Below, in pieces: positions 7,521-14,560 of a DNA stretch of 16,821 nt (position 1 is its first letter; the number at the start of each line of letters is the position of its first letter). The position numbers were made by a program, and so were the translations under genes. The notes under the pieces were generated by a model. That model was not told where the DNA came from and ran no database searches. It saw only the letters and a list, made by a program, of their open reading frames with translations. The DNA lies in NCBI GenBank assembly GCA_022562335.1, contig JADFPM010000026.1, positions 1 to 16,821 of the forward strand, written 5' to 3'. The DNA comes from Chloroflexota bacterium (GTDB taxonomy: Bacteria > Chloroflexota > Dehalococcoidia > Lucifugimonadales > UBA3495).

Positions 7521-8243
7521 TTACTGCTTCCAGAAACGCTCTTCCGTAAACTTCCAGCCCTTCGGGAGTACCTTAGCTTTCACGTCTTCAATCATCCCCG
7601 GATGGCCGCAGGTGTAAATCCTGGAATCGTCCAAGGGCAGTTCAAAGGTTTCCAGGTATTCCTCGGCAATGGTGTTGACCCGGCCCCCGACGCCGGTCCA
7701 CCCGGCGTTGCGCTCCTCGCCGGGGCGGCTCACCGTGGGCACGAATTTTATGTCGCCGGGGTGCTGGGCGGCCATTTCGGCCAACTCCTTGTCGTAGGTC
7801 AACTCATCGGCGTAACTGGCCCCCAGCAAGACGTAAAATCTATGTCCCCGTTCCCCTTGGTGGAGATAGCTGCGGATCATGCTCATGAATGGAGCCACTC
7901 CGGTGACGGTGGCCAGCATGAAATGGTGATGCACTTTTCGGTCCAAGAGGAAGATCCCTTTGGGCCGGGGCCGTATGGATATGGGATCTCCCGCGTTCAT
8001 CTTCCACATGAGGGGCGTCAACGCGCCGTCGGGAACAAGCTCAACGAAGATTTCCAGCAGCGGCTCGTGGGGAGCGGAGACGATGGAATAGGCCCGCTCG
8101 ATACCTTCCAATCCCAGGGTGCAGTACTGGCCGGGTTTGAAGACTAAGGGGCCCTCTTTGGGCTCCAACTTGATGATCATCAGGTCGCTGGTGATGTCAG
8201 ACCGGTCCACCAACGTCGCCGTGGGTAATTTCACTTTAAGCAA
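7521..8243 (-). CDS. Ferredoxin-NADP(+) reductase-like flavoprotein
   Basis: A 240-residue protein of the ferredoxin reductase fold, moving electrons between NAD(P)H and a one-electron carrier. The FAD-binding barrel contains R50-A-Y-S53 (the RxYS motif) after the PGQY strand. The nucleotide-binding half has the TGVAPFMSMIR loop (about 114-124) and Y210-TCGHPGMIEDV. It ends FWKQ, close to the aromatic-near-terminus pattern of bacterial Fpr-type FNRs. There is no signal peptide, 2Fe-2S domain or membrane segment, so it is soluble and cytoplasmic. The start is TTG with GGAGGAAGGG ending about 7 bases upstream; a GTG three codons in is the alternative. It follows the FdhA-like gene after 145 bases filled with hairpins and probably belongs to the same electron-transfer system. 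Whether it prefers NADPH or NADH, and its partner, are not decidable here. Confidence 0.88.
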   Translation of the reverse strand: MLKVKLPTATLVDRSDITSDLMIIKLEPKEGPLVFKPGQYCTLGLEGIERAYSIVSAPHEPLLEIFVELVPDGALTPLMWKMNAGDPISIRPRPKGIFLLDRKVHHHFMLATVTGVAPFMSMIRSYLHQGERGHRFYVLLGASYADELTYDKELAEMAAQHPGDIKFVPTVSRPGEERNAGWTGVGGRVNTIAEEYLETFELPLDDSRIYTCGHPGMIEDVKAKVLPKGWKFTEERFWKQ

Positions 8244-8315
8244 TATCCTGCCCTTCCTCCCCGCTAGAGATTATTCCCGCCTTATAGCACCGGTGACCAT
8301 GGGTCCCTGATTCGC

Positions 8316-8381
8316 CCCGGTAACGGGTGCGTTTAAACGCCGTTGAATCCCTGACCGGTTTCCCGGTACGGCGTAAGCGCC
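8316..8381. repeat. Four consecutive dyads between FdhA-like and FNR-like genes
   Basis: In 66 bases lie CCCG-GTAA-CGGG (8316-8327), the palindrome GCGTTTAAACGC (8329-8340), ACCGG-TTTC-CCGGT (8354-8367), which is a GAAA tetraloop hairpin on the minus strand, and GGCG-TAAG-CGCC (8370-8381). All arms are perfect. They could end or attenuate transcription, or protect the upstream mRNA, between the oxidoreductase subunits and the reductase. Confidence 0.55.
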
Positions 8382-8388
8382 AAAAACA

Positions 8389-11283
8389 TCAATCCCCAGA
8401 TTCACCATCGGAGTTTTCGGGGCCGGCGGGTCCGCGCTGTCCGGCCGGTCCACCCACCTTCACCACGGCCGCGGGGACGATTTGCAGTCCGGGAACCCTG
8501 GAGGCCGGGTCCCACTCCTCGCTGGACTGGAGGTCCACCGCCAATTGTCCGAACAGGCCCGTGGTTGCCACCACACCCGTAGGCACCGAATCGGTTAACC
8601 AGGCCACGCCTTCCAGACGCGCGCCGGCGGTTTGCACCTCCACCCGGTCCCCCGCCTCTATCGCCCAGGACCGGGCGTCTGCGGGGTTAAACTCCATGCG
8701 TTCCTCGCGGACGATCTGGTTTCGCCGCCCCTTGACCACTTCCATCTCTCTATCAGCCTGCAACAACACCCGGCCCGGAACCAACCACACCGGGAAACCT
8801 GGGCCGGGCTCCCGGGTATCGAGGCGGAACTCGGGGGTCACGGGTTGGGCTTTCCCCAAGGGAAATCCGTCTTGATACAGGACCGGAGTGCTGGGATGGT
8901 CCGCATCGGGGCAGGGCCACTGGATGCCGGAATACTCCTTGCCGGCGTAGAGAACCTGCGTCGGCTGCGGGCTCTCGGTTCTGGTGCCCAGGACCAATTT
9001 GCCTTCCGATTCCAAGCGCGCGTAGGAAACACCACCGTAAATAGGGGTTACCCTGGCAATCTCATCCATTGTCTCAGCCGCGGACTTTAAGTTAAAGCCG
9101 GAAACGTTCATGCGGTTCGCCAGTTCACAAATCACCCAACTATCGGCCCTTGACCCCAGGTTATTGCTTTCCATCGCCGGGCGAAGACGTTGAATGCGCC
9201 TTTCCAGGTTGGTGAAAGTGCCCTCTTTCTCGGCAAATGTGATCCGGGGAAGGACCAGGTGGGCCCGCTGGGCGGCGGGGCTTAGGTGGGACGCGTGGAC
9301 CGCCAAAAATTCCAGGCCGTCGAGGGCCGCCAACCCGTTGCCGCCGGATTCAAGTTCCAGCCTATCCAGTGAGGCGCCGTCTCCGAATAGGAGCACCGCC
9401 TTGACCTGACCGTTGGCGGCGGCTTCCAAAGCGCCGTAAAGACCAAGGCCGGGAGAATCTGGAACGGGACATCCCCAAAGGTCTTCGATTTCCCGGCGGG
9501 CGTCGGCGTCGTCCACGTGGCGGTAGCCGGGCAGCCGGTCCGGAATACAACCGGTGTCCCAGGCGCCCTGCTCGTTGGCTCCCCGGCGCATGGGGTACAG
9601 GCCGCTCCCCGGTTTACCCAGGTTCCCAGTGACCAGGGCCAGGTCGGCCAGGGCGCGCACGCAATCATTCTGGAGTTGCCGGGAGATATTATCCAGGCCA
9701 TAGACGATGGCGCTGCTTTCGGCCTCGCCGTAGATCCGGGCGGCCTGGGCGATGGATTCTTGCGAGACTCCGGTGGAACTGGCCACCTGCTCCATGTCCA
9801 GATTGTTGACCGCGTAGCGCAGGGTGGCCGGGCTTTCGCAGTGTTCTTCCAGCCAATCGGCCTTTTCCAGCCCCAGGTCGACCAATGCCCTTAATATGCC
9901 ACCCAGCAAGAGCAGTTCGGACCCAGGGGCCGGACGCAGCCACAGGGTTGCGTAACGGGTGAGTTCCACCTCCCGAGGATCGATGACCAGGAGCTTAGCT
10001 CCCTTTTTGGCGGCCTTTTTTATGGGGACGGCCGCCACGTTTTGCTCCTCCGTGACGTTGGTGTTGAACATCAGTATGCATTCGGATTGTTCCAGTTCCC
10101 AGATGGAATTGGTGGCCGCGGCGTAGCCCAGGGAGTTTTCCAACGCCCGCACCAGGTCCGGATGGGTGTTGGAGCTTTGGTCTACGTTATTTGTGCCCAT
10201 GACGGTCCGGGCAAACTTTTGGGCCAGGTAGTGTTCCTCATTGGTGCTGTCGGGTGCGGTGAGCAGGGCGAAGGCATCTCCTTTATAATTGGCCAGTTTT
10301 CCGGCCAGGAGTTCCAAAGCATCATCCCAGGTGATTGCCACCAACTGGCCGTCGCGACGGACCAGCGGGGTGTCCAGAGCCCCGGTATTATTGACGAACT
10401 CAAGGCCGAACTTGCCCTTGAAACAGGCCTGGCCATGGTTGGCTGGGGAGTTCAATTCCGGCACGACCCTGATCATCTTCCCTCGGGCGCTGATCTCCAG
10501 GTTCAGTTGGCAGCCCACCGGGCAGTGGGGACAGATGGTTCGTTCCACCTTGGCCGGCTTTTCCCATTTGTGGTCCCGTTCGGTCAGGGCGCCCACCGGA
10601 CAGACATCGATGCATGCGCCGCAGAATTCGCACCCTGATTCCAATAGCGACGTGCCAAAGGATGTGCCCACCAGGGCCGTACCGCTGCGCTCGGTGAAAC
10701 AGATGGCGTCGTCCCCCCGCAGTTCCTCGCATGCCCGCACACACCGCCCGCAAACGATGCATAGGTTGTAGTCCCGGTCGTAGAACGGGTCGCCCACCTC
10801 CAATGGTATGCCCCGGTATTTGTATTCCAGGGGCGATTCCAGGCTCATACCAAGGTATCGCACCGTGTCTTTCAGTTCGCACCTTTCGTTTTTGGGACAG
10901 GTAACGCACCGGTCGTTGACGGAGACGTGGCGCAGACACACGTCGTCGGGACCGCAGATATCGACGCGGTGACAGGTGAGGCAACCGTCGGGATGCTCGG
11001 CGATCAACATCTCCATCACCGACTTGCGCAAAGAAATGACTTCTCCAGTTTCGCTATGGATCTTCATGCCGTCTTGCACGGGCAGGGTGCAGGCCGCGGG
11101 AAAGCCACGGCCTCCTTCCACGCTGACGACGCACATGCGGCAGGCGGCGTAGGGCTTAAGGCCAGGGTGGTAGCAAAGGTAGGGCACGTACACGCCGGCA
11201 TCAATGGCCGCTTCCAAGACCATTTTGCCGGCTTGGGTATTTATCTCGACACCATCTATGGAGATGGTGATCTCATCAGCCAT
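8389..11283 (-). CDS. FdhA/NuoG-like molybdopterin oxidoreductase catalytic subunit
   Basis: This 964-residue subunit begins with a 2Fe-2S ferredoxin domain (C37, C48, C51, C65). A NuoG-type His/Cys cluster region follows: H97, C101, C104, C110, plus additional C116, C126, C129 and C135. Next come two 4Fe-4S motifs (C175/178/181/185 and C218/221/224/228) and the pterin-enzyme entry cluster C251-x2-C254-x3-C258...C287 with K290. The rest is the molybdopterin/tungstopterin fold (LLVIDPR around 431-437) with a C-terminal dinucleotide-binding domain. The layout is that of NAD-dependent formate dehydrogenase alpha subunits. However, residues 288-401 contain no Cys and no in-frame TGA; where formate dehydrogenases have a U/C-H pair this protein reads VDQSSNTHPDL. 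Formate oxidation is therefore doubtful. The ATG start has GAGAG 7 bases upstream. It follows the NuoF-like gene by 30 bases. The stop is TGA. Confidence 0.9.
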   Translation of the reverse strand: MADEITISIDGVEINTQAGKMVLEAAIDAGVYVPYLCYHPGLKPYAACRMCVVSVEGGRGFPAACTLPVQDGMKIHSETGEVISLRKSVMEMLIAEHPDGCLTCHRVDICGPDDVCLRHVSVNDRCVTCPKNERCELKDTVRYLGMSLESPLEYKYRGIPLEVGDPFYDRDYNLCIVCGRCVRACEELRGDDAICFTERSGTALVGTSFGTSLLESGCEFCGACIDVCPVGALTERDHKWEKPAKVERTICPHCPVGCQLNLEISARGKMIRVVPELNSPANHGQACFKGKFGLEFVNNTGALDTPLVRRDGQLVAITWDDALELLAGKLANYKGDAFALLTAPDSTNEEHYLAQKFARTVMGTNNVDQSSNTHPDLVRALENSLGYAAATNSIWELEQSECILMFNTNVTEEQNVAAVPIKKAAKKGAKLLVIDPREVELTRYATLWLRPAPGSELLLLGGILRALVDLGLEKADWLEEHCESPATLRYAVNNLDMEQVASSTGVSQESIAQAARIYGEAESSAIVYGLDNISRQLQNDCVRALADLALVTGNLGKPGSGLYPMRRGANEQGAWDTGCIPDRLPGYRHVDDADARREIEDLWGCPVPDSPGLGLYGALEAAANGQVKAVLLFGDGASLDRLELESGGNGLAALDGLEFLAVHASHLSPAAQRAHLVLPRITFAEKEGTFTNLERRIQRLRPAMESNNLGSRADSWVICELANRMNVSGFNLKSAAETMDEIARVTPIYGGVSYARLESEGKLVLGTRTESPQPTQVLYAGKEYSGIQWPCPDADHPSTPVLYQDGFPLGKAQPVTPEFRLDTREPGPGFPVWLVPGRVLLQADREMEVVKGRRNQIVREERMEFNPADARSWAIEAGDRVEVQTAGARLEGVAWLTDSVPTGVVATTGLFGQLAVDLQSSEEWDPASRVPGLQIVPAAVVKVGGPAGQRGPAGPENSDGESGD

Positions 11284-11313
11284 GGCTTCGCTCTCAGTGA
11301 TTGACTTAGAATC

Positions 11314-13044
11314 TCATCTGCGGGTTTGGACCGGGGAGAACCGGGTTTCCAGGCAGCGCCCGGTCGGGCAGGTCCGGCCGGTGATATGGGCATCGAACTC
11401 ATCTCCAAAATAGCGTAGCGCGGAGGATACCGGGTTAAATCCCAGTTGCCCGTGGCCGCACAAAGAGCCAGCCTGCATATTCTCGCCGATTGTGCGCATC
11501 AGGGCCAGGTCTTCCCTGCGTCCTTCCAGGCGGCAGATGCGCTCCAGGACCTCTAGCAAGTGGCTCATGCCCATGCGGCAGGGGAAACATTTTCCGCAGG
11601 ACTCATACTGGCAAAAGGCGATGAGGGCTCGGGTCAGATCCACGACGCAGGTGTCTTCGTCGGCGGCGATGATCCCGCCGGACCCCAGGATCGCCCCGGC
11701 GTTGCGGAAAACCTCGAAGTCCAGCAATAGGTCCACGTCTTCCGCGCCCAAGACGCCGCCCAGGGGACCACCGGTCTGCACCAGCTTCAGTTGCTTGCCG
11801 CCGGGCACGCCGCCGGCTACTTGATAGAGCACATCCTTCAGGTTGATCCCCATGGGCAACTCCACCATCCCGGTGTAATTAAGGTCGCCGGTCAGGCAGA
11901 GGATGGCGGTGCCGGTACTCTGTTCGTGGCCTATTCCCGCGAACCATTCTCCGCCCTGGGAAATGATCTCGGGGACGTAGGCCAAAGTTTTGACGTTGTT
12001 GATGTTTGTCGGCTTGCCAAAAAGACCCACCTGGGCGGGAAACGGGGGCCGGAAGCGGGGCATGGCCCGGCCACCCTCTATGGCATCCATCATGGCGGTC
12101 TCCTCGCCGGCGACGTAGGAGTCTCCGGTGAGGGCGATCTCAAGTTCGAAGTCGAAATCCGATCCAAAGATACTGTTTCCCAGCATGCCCAATTCCTGGG
12201 CCTGCCGGACCGCCTCTCGCGCTCTCTCTATCGGACCATCGTGGCCGTGGCGTATGAATATATAGCCGTGGCCCGCCCCGGTGGCGTAACCGGCCAGCAA
12301 TATCCCTTCCACCAGGGTATGTGGGTCGCTTTCCACGATCGCCTTGTCGTTGAAAGCGCCGGGGTCGCCTTCTTCGCAGTTGCAGAGTATATATTTCACC
12401 GGCGCGTTGGAACCCGATAAGAACCGCCATTTGGTGGCGGCGGGAAACGCGGCGCCGCCACGGCCCCTGAGCCCAGCGGTGGCGACCTCCTCAAGGGTTT
12501 GCTCCGGGGTCATGGAGGTGAGGGCTTTGTGCAGCGCCTGATAACCGCCCACGGCCAGGTATTGGTAGATATCGCCGGGGTCTATGTTTCCGGCGTTGCG
12601 CAGGGCTATCCGTTTCTCCAGAACGCGCATGGGATGCAGGTTCAGATTTGGGATGCCTTCGGGAGGGATATCTACGTCGGCGTCGGGGTTGCTCAAGTAC
12701 CCCAGCGCCAGGGGCGCCACCGGAGTGCCCTGGCTCAGATGGACAGAGACGATCCTATTCACCGACTCGGGGGTCACATTCCCGTAGAAGATGCGGGGGC
12801 CGTTGGGGAACTGCACGTCCAGCAAGGGTTCGGCGAAACATAGTCCCAGGCAGCCCACCCGGCTGACGTTGGCGTCAACCCCATGGCGTTCCAGGGCTGA
12901 TCCCAGGGCATCCAGCACCTCCTGGCAACCCGCGGCCTCGCCGCATAATGCCGTACCCACGCGAACCCAGGGCCGGTCTCCGGAGGTCAGGCTCTGCCAG
13001 CGGGAACTGGCCTGGGCATGGATTTCCTGGTAGCTGAGGACCAT
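11314..13044 (-). CDS. NuoF-like NADH:acceptor flavoprotein subunit
   Basis: A 576-residue diaphorase subunit of the NuoF/HydB/FdsB type that passes electrons between NAD(H), FMN and Fe-S clusters. An N-terminal thioredoxin-like 2Fe-2S domain (C34, C40, C65, C69) precedes the FMN site GLRGRGGAAFP (191-201) and the NADH-binding CNCEEGDPGAFND (221-233). The 4Fe-4S site is C483-x2-C486-x2-C489...C529. There is no C-terminal pair of 4Fe-4S ferredoxin motifs such as HydB proteins often have; instead the chain ends with a lone C559-x4-C564 pair. The ATG start has a modest GGTGAG 8 bases upstream. It lies 89 bases after the NuoE-like gene and 30 before the FdhA-like gene, and is in the same frame as the latter, separated by a single TGA. 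The family is firm; the complex's substrate is not. Confidence 0.93.
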   Translation of the reverse strand: MVLSYQEIHAQASSRWQSLTSGDRPWVRVGTALCGEAAGCQEVLDALGSALERHGVDANVSRVGCLGLCFAEPLLDVQFPNGPRIFYGNVTPESVNRIVSVHLSQGTPVAPLALGYLSNPDADVDIPPEGIPNLNLHPMRVLEKRIALRNAGNIDPGDIYQYLAVGGYQALHKALTSMTPEQTLEEVATAGLRGRGGAAFPAATKWRFLSGSNAPVKYILCNCEEGDPGAFNDKAIVESDPHTLVEGILLAGYATGAGHGYIFIRHGHDGPIERAREAVRQAQELGMLGNSIFGSDFDFELEIALTGDSYVAGEETAMMDAIEGGRAMPRFRPPFPAQVGLFGKPTNINNVKTLAYVPEIISQGGEWFAGIGHEQSTGTAILCLTGDLNYTGMVELPMGINLKDVLYQVAGGVPGGKQLKLVQTGGPLGGVLGAEDVDLLLDFEVFRNAGAILGSGGIIAADEDTCVVDLTRALIAFCQYESCGKCFPCRMGMSHLLEVLERICRLEGRREDLALMRTIGENMQAGSLCGHGQLGFNPVSSALRYFGDEFDAHITGRTCPTGRCLETRFSPVQTRR

Positions 13045-13133
13045 TTTAAGGTCTCACCGTTTGGGCTTTAACAACACCGCTTCGTGTCTGGCATCCGGGG
13101 CGGAGAGAAGCCGGTCCCACGTTGCACGGCAGG

Positions 13134-13625
13134 CTATTGACCATTGCCACTCTCTGTCCGCGGTTGGGCCAACAGGCCGGCAACCTTTCGAGCAGCGGTT
13201 TCGGGAGTGACCCGGCCCACCAGATGGTGGTCGACGGATATCACCGGCGCTTGAGAACAGGCGCCCAGGCAGGTGTTGAAGCCCACCGACAGGACTTTGT
13301 CAGGGGTGTCGCCGGCCTCCTGCAACCCTGCCGCGCCCAGAACCGATTCCATGACCGGCATCGCCCCCACCAAGTGGCATGAGGTGCCCCAGCAAACCTC
13401 CACGTTGTGCTGGCAAAGGGGTTCGAACCGGAAATTTGGGTAGAAGGACGCCACCCCCCAGATATCATTCACCGTCTTGCCGTTGAAGGCGGCCACTTCT
13501 TCCAGGGCTTCCTTGGGAATGTATCCGATGGCGTCTTGCACCGCCAGAAGACTGGAGAGAACGGTTACCGTGGGTTGGGATTGGTTGTGGACCGCTTCGG
13601 TTATCGTCTGCTTAAGCCGGTCCAT
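13134..13625 (-). CDS. NuoE-like thioredoxin-fold 2Fe-2S subunit
   Basis: A 163-residue NuoE/FdsG-type subunit. An N-terminal helical part (1-65) carries the typical VQDAIGYIPKEAL segment, followed by a thioredoxin-like domain binding one 2Fe-2S cluster by C78-x4-C83 and C119-x3-C123. It forms the diaphorase module with the NuoF-like protein encoded next. I chose the ATG at 13625, which has AGGAG 8 bases upstream; a TTG at 13652 would add nine residues (METPSGAPP) but has no better signal. It is the first gene of the redox operon, preceded by an AT-rich region (about 13650-13725) likely to hold the promoter and then by the terminator of the upstream operon. The stop is TAG. Confidence 0.93.
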   Translation of the reverse strand: MDRLKQTITEAVHNQSQPTVTVLSSLLAVQDAIGYIPKEALEEVAAFNGKTVNDIWGVASFYPNFRFEPLCQHNVEVCWGTSCHLVGAMPVMESVLGAAGLQEAGDTPDKVLSVGFNTCLGACSQAPVISVDHHLVGRVTPETAARKVAGLLAQPRTESGNGQ

Positions 13626-13802
13626 GGGCGGGGCTCCTGAGGGGGTTTCCAATGATTTTTAAATAAGGATTTTAAAGGTGAGAAAAGTTCGTGAATTCGG
13701 TAACAATCGACCATATGTTAACACAGGGGCAGTCCAGCCTCAACCACGTGGACCGGCATAAATGCAAGCCATCTTCCCTTGGCATGATTGGCTAACAAAG
13801 GA

Positions 13803-13830
13803 GAAAGGGGCGGCTTCAGCCGCCCCTTTC
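13803..13830 (-). terminator. Strong hairpin terminator after the UGSC gene
   Basis: GAAAGGGGCGGC-TTCA-GCCGCCCCTTTC is a perfect 12-bp stem with a 4-base loop, 33 bases past the UGSC stop. On the minus strand it is followed by TCTCCTTTGTT, which is pyrimidine-rich but not a clean T-run. It separates the UGSC operon from the NuoE-led operon. Confidence 0.75.
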
Positions 13831-13862
13831 CAATGGTGCATGGTTGAATGTTACGGGCCCGG

Positions 13863-14432
13863 CTACACCGATTGTTTGGCGGCGCTGCCCACCAGGATGC
13901 GTTCCACTTCCGGGGCGATCTCGGCGGCGCGTTCCTTACATTCCTCGTCGGTAAGGCTGGACAGGGGATGCTGGGCCACCACGAACTCGTAATCGGGCAC
14001 GCCCATCATGCGGGTCATGGCCTTGGCCGTGTTCAGGAAAACGTGGGTGATGATGGACGCGGTGGGAATCCCCAGCCTTTCCATCTCGATCCCGTCGTGC
14101 ACACTGCACGAACTGCAGGAGCCTCAATCGCCTATCCCGGTGATCAAAACGTCGACTTTATCTAGCAATTGCTGGACCGTCTCCGGCTTGGTGGGCAGGG
14201 ACGCGCTGTGTTTGCTCAGGTAGACCACGTCTTTTAGGTCGTACTTCTCCTTGAGCATATTGCCCAGCTCGTGAAGCACCTTGTCGGAATTGGCCTTGTG
14301 GTTCTCCAACAAACCCAGCGTCTTGCCGTTGAGGTCTGCGGGGCGGTCGTTCAGATGGAATTCGCTCGACGACAGCTCGGTGCCGGTGGGGTTCACCAAC
14401 CGCATGTTCCTTACCGTTACAGTCTCCGCCAT
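13863..14432 (-). CDS. UGSC-family selenoprotein (in-frame TGA read as Sec103)
   Basis: Translating through the TGA at 14124-14126 gives one 189-residue protein with the motif D102-U103-G-S-C106-S-S-C109, the hallmark of the UGSC (seleno)protein family. The upstream half runs into LITGIGD and the downstream half continues in the same frame with VHDGIEMERLGIPTASI, so this is neither a frameshift nor two genes. Fold hints are alternating strands and helices and a glycine-rich loop just before Sec. There is no signal peptide. The function of the family is not established to my knowledge; a redox-active selenothiol next to cysteines suggests thiol or electrophile chemistry. The ATG start has AAGGGGG 5 bases upstream. 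It is the last gene of a three-gene operon after a 346-residue conserved protein, and is followed by a strong terminator. A SECIS-like hairpin lies 18 bases after the TGA. Confidence 0.92.
14095..14111 (-). promoter_or_regulatory. SECIS-like hairpin of the UGSC selenoprotein
   Basis: On the minus strand TCGTGC (14111-14106), loop AGTGT (14105-14101) and GCACGA (14100-14095) form a perfect 6-bp stem. The loop begins 18 bases after the TGA and has G in the second position followed by U. A competing CTGCA-GTTCG-TGCAG stem (14118-14104) lies nearer, only 10 bases from the TGA, which is closer than usual. Confidence 0.65.
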
Positions 14433-14560
14433 AATGCCCCCTTAATATTCATAGTGTTTGGCAATGCAATAAGGAAAGGAATCGTGGTTCAAAGTTCCTA
14501 TCATGATACACGCCGCCGGTCCTGTTGCAAAGACGGTATTGCGGCGGCGCCGGCCGGCTT

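Noticed and set aside
13863..14126. Nonsense mutation making a UGSC pseudogene
   Set aside because: The TGA falls exactly at the family's Sec position, the frame is intact on both sides, a SECIS-like stem follows, and the operon signals are well kept.
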